Shown here one piece after another: positions 18,027-25,666 of a DNA stretch of 64,000 nucleotides; position 1 is the first letter of the stretch, and the number at the start of each line of letters is the position of its first letter. This DNA is from Candidatus Opimibacter iunctus (GTDB lineage Bacteria; Bacteroidota; Bacteroidia; Chitinophagales; Saprospiraceae): contig JADJVH010000014.1 of the NCBI GenBank assembly GCA_016716665.1, positions 41,001 to 105,000 on the forward strand, in the 5' to 3' direction. The notes beneath the pieces were generated by a model. That model was not told the origin of the DNA. It ran no database searches and saw only the letters and a list, made by a program, of their open reading frames with translations. The position numbers and the translations under genes are program-made.

Positions 18027-19053
18027 ATTTAAGAAGCATGCCGGGTTTTGCCTTTGAATATTTGCTTCCATTAAAAACACGTTGCCTGCGCTCTCTTTTC
18101 CGTTCGTCTGCAGAGAGTGCTGCAAAGTCCGTGCATTCTGCAGAGCAGCAGCCTGCATTTTTTTCAGCGCATTCGGGACATTGGATAAACAGGATATGGC
18201 AGGCGTCATTGGCGCAGTTGGTATGATGGTCTGAAGGCTTACCACATTGGTGGCAAGTGGCGATCACATCTTCAGAGATGCGTTCGCCCAGGCGCTCGTC
18301 AAAGACGAAGTTCTTGCCGAGAAACTTATTTGGCAAGCCCTTAGCCTCTGCCTGCCTTGCATACTCAATGATGCCCCCATCCAGCTGGTATACATTCTTG
18401 TACCCTTTGTATTTCATATAGGCAGAAGCCTTTTCACATCGTATGCCACCTGTACAATACATGACGATGTGCTTTTCCACAGCTTCGCTCAGCATGTCTG
18501 CTACCATAGGCAATCCTTCCCTGAAGGTTTCCATTGGAGGCAGGATTGCATTTTCAAAATGGCCCACTTCACTTTCATAGTAGTTGCGCATGTCGACTAT
18601 GATAGTCTCGGGATCAGCTGTGAGCGCATTGAAAGCCTCAGCAGAGAGATGTACACCGCGGTCGGTGACATCAAACTCAGCATCATTCAATCCATCTGCA
18701 ACGATCTTGTCCCTGACTTTGATGGCAAGGGTAAAGAAGGACTTGCCGTCATCTTCCACCGCGATGTTGAGACGGATATTGGTCAGGAAAGGGATCGTGT
18801 TGAGATAATCCCGGAGATTTTCAAACTGGTCTGCAGGGACTGAGATCTGGGCATTGACGCCTTCACTGGCGACATAGATCCGACCCAGGACGCCAAGTTG
18901 TTGGAGGGCAGCGTAGAATCGGTCCCTGAACTCATGGGGGTCGTTTAGCCTGGTATAGGCATAAAAGGAGAGGGTAGTACGCTGGATCTTATCCTCCTGC
19001 AGGAGGTGCCTGAGTTCATCTCTGTTGACCCGATTATGTAATAGCTTTCCCAT
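18025..19053 (-). CDS. trhO: tRNA uridine(34) hydroxylase TrhO (YceA, rhodanese family)
   Basis: TrhO makes 5-hydroxyuridine at the tRNA wobble position, using oxygen. The 342-residue product has an N-terminal ferredoxin-like domain (FYAYTRLNDPHEFRDRF; GVNAQISVP), a rhodanese domain with active-site loop CTGGIRCEKA near residue 228, and a C-terminal Cys-rich module (CHQCGKPSDHHTNC; QCPECAEK; CCS). Order and length fit YceA/TrhO. The frame reaches ATG 19086, but that start overlaps TATCTTTGCA, a strong -7 element, so the next Met (19053, MGKLLHNRVN) is the more likely start. Confidence 0.9.
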   Translation of the reverse strand: MGKLLHNRVNRDELRHLLQEDKIQRTTLSFYAYTRLNDPHEFRDRFYAALQQLGVLGRIYVASEGVNAQISVPADQFENLRDYLNTIPFLTNIRLNIAVEDDGKSFFTLAIKVRDKIVADGLNDAEFDVTDRGVHLSAEAFNALTADPETIIVDMRNYYESEVGHFENAILPPMETFREGLPMVADMLSEAVEKHIVMYCTGGIRCEKASAYMKYKGYKNVYQLDGGIIEYARQAEAKGLPNKFLGKNFVFDERLGERISEDVIATCHQCGKPSDHHTNCANDACHILFIQCPECAEKNAGCCSAECTDFAALSADERKRERRQRVFNGSKYSKAKPGMLLK

Positions 19054-19073
19054 TGTGGCATCTATATAGGCTG

Positions 19074-19081
19074 CAAAGATA
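19074..19081 (-). promoter_or_regulatory. -7 element of trhO
   Basis: TATCTTTG, continuing as TATCTTTGCA, on the minus strand, 21 nt upstream of ATG 19053. No clear TTTG at -33. Confidence 0.5.
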
Positions 19082-19086
19082 CGCAT

Positions 19087-19562
19087 TGGAAAAGGGGGAT
19101 GGACGGTAGGGGATGAACTGGGCTGGTATCAGGAAGGGATAAGAAATTTAATATGTAACTGATTAAAAATCAGTCTTTATGCAAATAGGGGAATCGCTAT
19201 GCAATTGGATTTTAGAAAGACGACTCAGGCAAATTCTATCCAATAGAAGGGATGTAATCATCAATGTGTTGATTTGCAATAATTTATGAAATAATATTTC
19301 AAATATGTGTAAATGACTAGCGCCCAATTATTTAATTTTGAATATTAAGCTATCAGGCTAATAAAAGTTGGTTTTCAGAACTATTTGGCAAATAAATTCA
19401 TTTTTAGAGGGCAAAAACGGGCTTATTATTGATCGCATGGTGACTATTAGGTGCATTCATGTAAATTTGCGGCGTTTTTAAGCGGAGGGTTCGGGGCATC
19501 AATCCGGGCTTTTTGCGAAGACTCTGAAAATCCACTTTTTAATATTCTAAACAGGAGAGGTT
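19087..19562. other. 476-nt AT-rich non-coding region
   Basis: It lies between the divergent trhO and dksA-like genes. Apart from two TAnnTTTG matches on the plus strand (TAATTTTG at 19333-19340 and TAAATTTG at 19462-19469) I find no gene, hairpin or array. The second match is a candidate promoter for the dksA-like gene with a leader of about 90 nt. Confidence 0.5.
19462..19469 (+). promoter_or_regulatory. Candidate -7 element of the dksA-like gene
   Basis: TAAATTTG, followed by CGGC, matches TAnnTTTG; no -33 TTTG at the expected spacing. The ATG is 94 nt downstream. Confidence 0.35.
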
Positions 19563-20795
19563 ATGGCCACTCAGAAAAGTTCGAAATCATCAAGACCGGC
19601 ACCAGCCAAGGCAAAGCCTTCGAAAAGTGCCGCAGTCAAGAAAGCAGCTCCCAAAGCAAAAGCAGCTCCAAAGCCTGTAGTAAAGGCTAAAGCTAAGCCT
19701 GTAGCCAAACCTGCCGCATCTTCCAAGCCCAAAGCAAAGCCGGCAGCCAAGGCTGCTAAACCTGCAGCTCCGGCCCGCAAAGCAGCACCTGCCAAAGGAA
19801 AGCCAGCTCCAAAGCCAAAGGCAGTAGCCAAGCCAGCCCCTAAAAAGGTAGTCAAGCCTGCTGCAGCCAGTCCGAAGAAGGTAGCTCCAAAAGCAAAAAC
19901 GACCTCCAAACCAGCAGCTAAGGTGGTCAAACCAGTGGTCAAGGCTAAGCCTGCAGTGAAGTCTGCTCAAAAACCAGCACCACAAGCAGGAAAGGCCCCC
20001 AATAGTATCGTGGTATCAAAGGCCGGGTCAGCATCAAAGACACCAACTGCCGTCAAGCCTGCACCACAGGCAAAAACAGTATTGCCTGCAAAGAAGCCGG
20101 TAGCATTGCCTGTGACTCAACCAGCGGCCAAAGCACCTGTAAAACCAGCAGCTAAGCCAGTGGTAGCCCCAAAGGCGGCTGAGCCAAAGAAAGTAGCCCC
20201 TGTGCCAGCTGCAAAGGCCAGGCCTGTAGCGACAGCCACTGAAACAAAAGCTCCATCACATCCTGTAAAACCTACCGTCAGCACCCATGCCCATGTTGAC
20301 TCACCGGTAAAGGAATCTATTGCTAAAAAAGAAATTTCAAAGCCAACTGCCCCGCCGGCAGCAAAGCAAACTGATAAGATGCCAGAGAAAAAAGAAGTAA
20401 GAGCAGTGGGTGTATCCACAGCGACTGAAGAACCACAGAAGACCCGCTATAGCGATAAAGAGCTTGAGGAGTTTGATCAGCTGATCGATCAGAAACTGAT
20501 CGTGGCCAGGGAGCAACTCGAGTTCTACCTCAAACAACTGGAGGATATGGCTGAGAATCCTGACAACAAGATCAAAGGGTTGGACGATGGGTTGAGTAGC
20601 CTGGAAAGTGAGCGGGTCAGTTCGATGGCTTCACGCCAGCAGAAACTGATACAGCATCTTGAAAATGCCAAGATCAGGATTAAGAATAAGGTATATGGCA
20701 TTTGCAGGGAGACCGGCAAGCTCATTTCCAAAGAGCGTTTACGCGCCGTTCCCCATGCTACGTTGTCCATTGAAGCTAAACAGGCCCAGAATTAA
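19563..20795 (+). CDS. TraR/DksA-like protein with long histone-H1-like Lys/Ala/Pro tail
   Basis: A 410-residue protein in two parts. Residues 1-270 are low-complexity Lys, Ala and Pro with KPAAKP- and KAKP-type repeats, like the eukaryotic H1 tail and bacterial AlgP/HctB-type proteins. Residues 293-410 (TRYSDKELEEFDQLI through YGICRETGKLI and PHATLSIEAK) are the TraR/DksA-type coiled coil and C-terminal domain found in Bacteroidota. Only one of the four zinc Cys remains (YGIC), which I recall as usual for this phylum. DksA-type proteins bind RNA polymerase; the basic tail should bind DNA. ATG 19563 follows AGGAGAGG. It is 106 nt before lspA. Confidence 0.85.
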   Translation: MATQKSSKSSRPAPAKAKPSKSAAVKKAAPKAKAAPKPVVKAKAKPVAKPAASSKPKAKPAAKAAKPAAPARKAAPAKGKPAPKPKAVAKPAPKKVVKPAAASPKKVAPKAKTTSKPAAKVVKPVVKAKPAVKSAQKPAPQAGKAPNSIVVSKAGSASKTPTAVKPAPQAKTVLPAKKPVALPVTQPAAKAPVKPAAKPVVAPKAAEPKKVAPVPAAKARPVATATETKAPSHPVKPTVSTHAHVDSPVKESIAKKEISKPTAPPAAKQTDKMPEKKEVRAVGVSTATEEPQKTRYSDKELEEFDQLIDQKLIVAREQLEFYLKQLEDMAENPDNKIKGLDDGLSSLESERVSSMASRQQKLIQHLENAKIRIKNKVYGICRETGKLISKERLRAVPHATLSIEAKQAQN

Positions 20796-20901
20796 TTTTA
20801 ATTAGGGACAATTTCCGGATGATCTCAATTCCCGTTATTGATGCCTTCACTGTTGAAGGGATGGTCAGGGATTGAAGGTTTGTTGTTGTTCCACCTAAAG
20901 G

Positions 20902-21579
20902 ATGCTTATGTCCAAGCGTACAAGTACGGTTATCATCGTTGTGTTTCTGGTATTGCTCATCGACCAGGCACTCAAGATATGGGTCAAGACTCACCTGGAA
21001 TATGGGGAGGAGTTTGGGATACTTGGATTGAGCTGGGCCCGGATACATTTTGTTGAAAACGAAGGGATGGCTTTTGGCCTTTCACTTGGTGGGGATTGGG
21101 GTAAACTAGCCTTGAGCGTATTCCGTCTCATAGCCGTTGGTTTCCTGGTCTACATCATCCATACGCTCATCAAAACGAAGGAAACAATTGGTGTGATCCT
21201 CTCCTTCTCACTGATCCTGGCCGGAGCATTGGGCAATATCCTGGACAGTGCTTTTTATGGACTTATCTTTTCTGCCACGCCTTACCACGGTGGGTTAGCT
21301 ACTCTTTTCCCTGATGGGGGCGGGTATGCGCACTTTCTGTTTGGAAAAGTAGTAGATATGCTCTATTTCCCGATGATAGACACCACGCTGCCTGCATGGG
21401 TCCCGATCTGGGGAGGGGAGCGTTTTGAATTTTTCAGGCCTGTCTTCAATATCTCTGATGCGGCCATCTCTACTGGAGTGATCACACTCCTGGTTTTTCA
21501 CCGACACATTTTCAAGTCAAAGCACGAGCACACCACTGACGTGATGCCTGAGGGCAATCCGGATCAGCCGGTTGTGTGA
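20902..21579 (+). CDS. lspA: Lipoprotein signal peptidase (signal peptidase II)
   Basis: LspA is an inner-membrane aspartyl protease that removes signal peptides from diacylglyceryl-prolipoproteins. The protein has 225 residues and four membrane helices. The catalytic Asp pair is in GNILDSAFYG near residue 115 and FNISDAAISTG near 190; VENEGMAFGL is also conserved. The loop between residues 125 and 180 is longer than in E. coli LspA, as usual in Bacteroidota. ATG 20902 and ATG 20908 are both possible; AAAGG sits just before. The gene follows the dksA-like gene, an arrangement I recall from other Bacteroidota. Several lipoproteins in this window (PorW, SBP_5, toroid protein) would be its substrates. 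Confidence 0.93.
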   Translation: MLMSKRTSTVIIVVFLVLLIDQALKIWVKTHLEYGEEFGILGLSWARIHFVENEGMAFGLSLGGDWGKLALSVFRLIAVGFLVYIIHTLIKTKETIGVILSFSLILAGALGNILDSAFYGLIFSATPYHGGLATLFPDGGGYAHFLFGKVVDMLYFPMIDTTLPAWVPIWGGERFEFFRPVFNISDAAISTGVITLLVFHRHIFKSKHEHTTDVMPEGNPDQPVV

Positions 21580-21617
21580 AACGGCCTTCCTGAACTGCAT
21601 CACAGGAATAGGCTAGC

Positions 21618-21640
21618 CAAGGGTAACCATGTTACCCTTG
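21618..21640 (+). terminator. Hairpin after lspA, possible terminator
   Basis: Perfect 10-bp arms CAAGGGTAAC / GTTACCCTTG around CAT, 39 nt after the lspA stop codon. No T-run follows, so intrinsic termination is uncertain. Confidence 0.45.
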
Positions 21641-21805
21641 ATTGATCTTGATATCCTTACAGGCGTTGAGGGCCTTTGATACATCAGATATTGCGATGAT
21701 ACATCTTGAGGATTCGGACTAACGTCTAGTCCAGAGCAGGCCCTGAAGAGAAAATGAATTTGGGATGGGAAAAAGTTGGTAATCGTTTGGCTGAAAGGCC
21801 CCGTT

Positions 21806-22111
21806 TTATCTACCCATAAACCGGTTGATGGCTTTCACCGCATTGCTTACCCTTTGATAGTCGATAGTATAGTGCATATACTTACCGTCTTTGTCGGCGA
21901 CCAGCACTCCCGCATTCTTCAGTATCCGAAGGTGCTGCGAAGCTATGGATTGCTCAATCTTGAGGGTGTTGTAGATCTGATTGACCTGGATGTTCTTATT
22001 CTGATCCAGGAATTCCAGAATCTTTAAACGGAGTGGGTGAGCCAAGGCTCGCATAAGTTCCGTAGACACCGTGAGCTTCTCCTGCTGAAAGGTGACCTTA
22101 GTCCTTTTCAT
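21806..22111 (-). CDS. ArsR-family winged-helix regulator (first paralog)
   Basis: A 101-residue DNA-binding protein: RALAHPLRLKILEFL (helix 1-2), VNQIYNTLKIEQSIASQHLRILKNAGVLV (HTH) and DGKYMHYTID (wing). The ArsR metal site ELCVCDL is replaced by Cys-free sequence, so metal sensing at that site is excluded. It shares the IEQSxASQHL HTH core with the neighbouring second paralog. Both are on the minus strand, 220 nt apart, which suggests a duplication. The target is unknown; autoregulation is typical of the family. Confidence 0.85.
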   Translation of the reverse strand: MKRTKVTFQQEKLTVSTELMRALAHPLRLKILEFLDQNKNIQVNQIYNTLKIEQSIASQHLRILKNAGVLVADKDGKYMHYTIDYQRVSNAVKAINRFMGR

Positions 22112-22331
22112 ACATTTCCTTATTTTGAGTTAAACCTTAGCAACAAATTTGCAATTAAGATTTGACTCAACCAAATGATATTACAAAAAAAATACATTTG
22201 TAAACCAATGGCTGTCACCGGATGTATGCTAAATGCCTGATTTTTAATGAAATATAAAAAAATGGGGGGACAAAATATTTTTTTAAACCTCACATTATCA
22301 GCCCCTTAAAGGGACTACCTAAAGCAAAGAT

Positions 22332-22670
22332 TTAGCCGGCTAGCTCCTCGACCAGCTTGGATATCTGGTTTAGCCTGTCCTTGTCCAGCGAGTAGTAAAT
22401 GAATTTACCCTGGCGTTCGGTCAGTACGACACCGGCACGACGTAGGATAGCCAGATGCTGGGAGGCAACGGACTGTTCAAGTCGCAGTTTAATGTAAATG
22501 TCGGTTACAGTCATCGTGGCATGTTCTTCGAGCAGATCTATCACACGTTGTCTTAGTTTGTGATTGACAGCGCGAAGCACCAGCACAGCTTTTCTCAGAT
22601 CAGCGTAATTGAGTTCTATTTCGCTGGTCCCTTTACGTAAACTTACAATTTCAGTCTTCTTTTTCATCAT
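22332..22670 (-). CDS. ArsR-family winged-helix regulator (second paralog)
   Basis: A 112-residue protein with the same plan as its neighbour: RAVNHKLRQRVIDLLEEH, then VTDIYIKLRLEQSVASQHLAILRRAGVVL and a wing (QGKFIYYSLD). The N-terminus carries about 20 additional residues. No Cys-based metal site is visible. It lies upstream of the first paralog on the same strand; the 220-nt gap between them is AT-rich and holds a short CCCTTAAAGGG palindrome. It is not clear whether the two are co-transcribed. Confidence 0.85.
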   Translation of the reverse strand: MMKKKTEIVSLRKGTSEIELNYADLRKAVLVLRAVNHKLRQRVIDLLEEHATMTVTDIYIKLRLEQSVASQHLAILRRAGVVLTERQGKFIYYSLDKDRLNQISKLVEELAG

Positions 22671-22831
22671 GAGCGAGATTATTCGGATTCATGTATGATT
22701 TATCATAAACCGTACCATATTATTTTTAACAATGGTTAAAATGATGATTATCAGCGTATTATGTTATGCATTTGATTTATATACAAATGCATTTCCATAT
22801 TTAACAACCTGAACGCCTGTCCTGGAAAACG

Positions 22832-23530
22832 CTATTGAGGGGTAAAACCGGCCTTTTTTGGCTCGGTAATGTTGGGTGGCTTGTGATAATAAGGCACAAA
22901 ATGGAGTGGATCCTGGTAATTTTCTCCGTCTTGAGCCTCAATAGCCGGGTTTATCAGGTGCCTGGCACTGCACTGTATAGTAGTATCGATCTTGAGATTC
23001 TTTGCTTTGACCCCTAATTCTCCGATTTTTAGTGCTCCGTCTCCACAACAGATCACCTTCCCATCCATGGGGATACCGGTTTCAAAAAACTCCTCGCTCA
23101 GGATCACCGAAGAAACCGGCCATACTTCACGCATAGATCGGTCATATAATATACTATACACCTCTTTTCGCCTGGCGTCGATCATTGGCATGGCATAGTT
23201 AGCCTCAGGATGCTGTTCAAACGCCGCGCTGGCCAGGGCCATTAAGGTAGGAACCGATATCAACGGTATGCCCAGGCTATAAGCCATCGCCTTGGCGGTC
23301 GAACTACCTACCCGAAGCCCGGTATATGAGCCTGGCCCGGAGGACACAGCAATCGCACCTAGATCACCAGGTAGTAGGGAGGCTGAATGCAGCAGCTGAT
23401 CAATGGTCGGTGCAAGCAGGGCGGTATGATTCATCCCATCCTCCATATCATGATACCCCAGGAGCTTGCCATCCCTGCTCAGGGCTACCGAACATATGCC
23501 GGTCGATGTCTCGATATGAAGTATATACAT
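22832..23530 (-). CDS. tsaB: tRNA threonylcarbamoyladenosine biosynthesis protein TsaB
   Basis: TsaB is the non-catalytic partner of TsaD in making t6A37 on ANN-reading tRNAs. The 232-residue product begins MYILHIETSTGICSVAL, the ASKHA-fold start of the family, with NHTALLAPTIDQLL near residue 35 and SSGPGSYTGLRVG near 63, both hallmark segments. The frame extends 18 codons upstream, but the family N-terminus starts exactly at ATG 23530. A convergent partner is absent; ctpA lies 94 nt downstream on the same strand. Confidence 0.92.
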   Translation of the reverse strand: MYILHIETSTGICSVALSRDGKLLGYHDMEDGMNHTALLAPTIDQLLHSASLLPGDLGAIAVSSGPGSYTGLRVGSSTAKAMAYSLGIPLISVPTLMALASAAFEQHPEANYAMPMIDARRKEVYSILYDRSMREVWPVSSVILSEEFFETGIPMDGKVICCGDGALKIGELGVKAKNLKIDTTIQCSARHLINPAIEAQDGENYQDPLHFVPYYHKPPNITEPKKAGFTPQ

Positions 23531-23624
23531 ATTATTATATGCTACTATCTGTAGCTGATGGTATAATAAATGATTTTTAAGCAAAATGGTTTAGTCCTGC
23601 CGAAACCATTGATCTTGACTAGGT

Positions 23625-25265
23625 TTATATGCCCTGCAGGATAGCAGTGTACTGCTGTGTATTGTTCAGGACCTTGATGGCTTCTGCCAGTTCAGGGTCG
23701 TTCTTGAGTTGATGCCTGACGAGCCCGGTTTCAAAATAGTACCGGCTCAGGATCTCCCGTTCGATAGCCTGGAGGATTTCCTTTTCATGCTGACTCACCT
23801 GGGAAGCCTTTTCTTTTTCCACGGCATTCTTGAGCTGATCGACATGATTGGTTACATCCGCAGAGTATGCCTCAGTGGTAGCTACTTCCCTGAGTTTCTT
23901 TATGGCTTCATCAGTCTCGGTTTCAAATTTGAAATCACTCTTGTCCAGGAAGGCCTTGAAGGAAGTAAAATCTTTGTAATGGAAGTCTTCCAGGGGCCCT
24001 ATGCTATCCAACCCGATGCAATATTGGGTGACATAGTTGAAGATGATATCCTGTTCCAATAGCTTCTTGACGATCAGCGGCTGCTTTTCACCAGGTAGCG
24101 GCACATCAGGTTGGACACCCCCTCCATCAAGAACGGTGCGACCAGCACGTGTTTTAAACTTAGCCCGCTTGTCATCGGGGATATGCACGCGTTCACCATT
24201 CTTGTATTCTACAGACTGGATGCACCTGCCACTGGGGATATAATACTTGGAGGTCGTCAGTTTGACCTTGGCATTGTAGCCGATATCAAAGGTATTCTGG
24301 ACGAGGCCCTTTCCGTAGGAGAGCTGGCCGATGATCACGCCACGGTCCAGGTCCTGCATGACGCCGGAGACAATCTCGGAGGCTGATGCAGAGTTTTCAT
24401 CTATCAGGATCACCAGTTCGATGCCGGTATCTACAGGCTCGTTGCGGGTTTTATATTCCTGGTCTGACTCCACGACTTTGCTTCTTGTAGTAACCACAGT
24501 TTCTTCCGCTGGAATGAAGACATTGCATACATTGATCGCTTCCCTGAGCAGTCCGCCACCATTACCTCGCAGATCCAGGATGACCCCTTTGAGATCGGAT
24601 GAGGAGGTCTTGAGGTCCCGAAGTGCATCTGCCACGTTGCGTCCAGCATCCCGGGTGAAGGTGGTCAGGGAGATATACCCTACTCCAGGTTCTACCATCC
24701 CAGAGTAAGGAACGTTTTTACCATCCATGCCTCCACGGGTGATCTTGATATTCTTTGGTTCGGTTTCTCCCGGACGGACGATATCGAGGTTCATTTCACT
24801 TCCGGGTATTCCGCTGATGATGTCCATGACATCTTCGGCTGTCCGCTTATCGGTGGTTTCGCCATTGACCGCCTTGATCTGGTCTCCGACCTTGAGGCCG
24901 GCTTCATGGGCGGGGGAGTCTTCGATGATGGCGCTGATCACCAGTTCTGCACCGATTTTCTTGACCTTGAGCCCTGAGGAGGCTTCACCCTCTTCGTTCT
25001 TAAACCGCCACCCTTCGATCTGTGACTCGGAGAAGTAATTGGTAAACGGGTCCAGGGTGGCCAGCATGGCATCGATCCCGACCTTCATCAGTTTGTTGGG
25101 GTCGATCTCATCCACATAGTTGGAATTGACCTCCTTGTAGAGATTGCTGAAGATCTCCAGGTTTTTGATGATATCAAAATAACGCCCCTTCTGCTGGTAG
25201 GTTGCTGCCATGCCCACGACGAGCACTAACCCTAGAATGGCGCCCAATAAATACTTCCTCTTCAT
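23625..25265 (-). CDS. S41-family C-terminal processing peptidase (CtpA-like)
   Basis: A 546-residue periplasmic serine protease anchored by an N-terminal helix (MKRKYLLGAILGLVLVVGMAA). A PDZ domain (SSGLKVKKIGAELVI through VRPGE) precedes the S41 core, with the catalytic Ser in DENSASASEIVSG near residue 290 and the catalytic Lys in QLSYGKGLVQ near 316. A long helical C-terminal extension (from about residue 400) is typical of Bacteroidota homologs. The family trims or degrades envelope proteins from the C-terminus. The frame extends upstream to 25427, but that sequence is encoded by repeat DNA and a TACTTTTG promoter lies between, so ATG 25265 is the start. Confidence 0.9.
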   Translation of the reverse strand: MKRKYLLGAILGLVLVVGMAATYQQKGRYFDIIKNLEIFSNLYKEVNSNYVDEIDPNKLMKVGIDAMLATLDPFTNYFSESQIEGWRFKNEEGEASSGLKVKKIGAELVISAIIEDSPAHEAGLKVGDQIKAVNGETTDKRTAEDVMDIISGIPGSEMNLDIVRPGETEPKNIKITRGGMDGKNVPYSGMVEPGVGYISLTTFTRDAGRNVADALRDLKTSSSDLKGVILDLRGNGGGLLREAINVCNVFIPAEETVVTTRSKVVESDQEYKTRNEPVDTGIELVILIDENSASASEIVSGVMQDLDRGVIIGQLSYGKGLVQNTFDIGYNAKVKLTTSKYYIPSGRCIQSVEYKNGERVHIPDDKRAKFKTRAGRTVLDGGGVQPDVPLPGEKQPLIVKKLLEQDIIFNYVTQYCIGLDSIGPLEDFHYKDFTSFKAFLDKSDFKFETETDEAIKKLREVATTEAYSADVTNHVDQLKNAVEKEKASQVSQHEKEILQAIEREILSRYYFETGLVRHQLKNDPELAEAIKVLNNTQQYTAILQGI

Positions 25266-25283
25266 AAGAACGGTTTCTGGCTG

Positions 25284-25291
25284 CAAAAGTA
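25284..25291 (-). promoter_or_regulatory. -7 element of the ctpA-like gene
   Basis: TACTTTTG, continuing as TACTTTTGCA, on the minus strand, 19 nt upstream of ATG 25265. No clear -33 element. Confidence 0.45.
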
Positions 25292-25344
25292 CATGTATAA
25301 GTAAGAATGTATAACGTCGGGGAGGGGTAGGATAGTTTACGGTA

Positions 25345-25400
25345 TTGTGAGACGGTGAGACAGTAAGACAGTGAGAAGTGTGGGTTGGGGAGTGAGAAGG
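25345..25400. repeat. Degenerate tandem array, word family B (GTGAGACA/GTAAGACA)
   Basis: Units GTGAGACG, GTGAGACA, GTAAGACA, GTGAGAAG, then GTGTGGG and a further GTGAGAAG. This is the same word and GTGTG-type end as at 7.8 kb. It lies upstream of ctpA and downstream of the toroid lipoprotein gene. Confidence 0.8.
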
Positions 25401-25463
25401 GTTTATCATATCCTGCGGACTACCCACTGCAGACTGTGAACTTCCTCTCTCTGCCCATGAGCG

Positions 25464-25576
25464 CCACGGTTTGAAAGCCGTGGCAATTCAATTCCTGGCT
25501 TTGGGGCCAGATTATATTTCAAAATATTTAATGCAATGTGATCCTGCTGCAGGGGTTCAAAATATTGAACCCCTGC
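25464..25576. repeat. Two palindromes, one sharing its core with the 15.6-kb palindrome
   Basis: CCACGG (25464-25469) pairs with CCGTGG (25478-25483), followed by CAATTCA. Perfect 12-bp arms GCAGGGGTTCAA (25549-25560) and TTGAACCCCTGC (25565-25576) flank AATA. The second differs from the 15.6-kb copy only at one arm position and one loop base within this core. Confidence 0.8.
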
Positions 25577-25666
25577 ATAATGATTTTCAACATTCAATAT
25601 TTTGGAAATTCATTCCATTTCTTCACCTTCTTCGGTTGCCGAAGCTATTTTGCTTAGGCAACAGCC

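Noticed and set aside
19563..20400. Lys/Ala/Pro-rich stretch as a tandem-repeat artefact or non-coding DNA
   Set aside because: The frame is open for 410 codons, ends in a well-conserved DksA-like domain and has a good ribosome-binding site; the opposite strand frames are compositional shadows.
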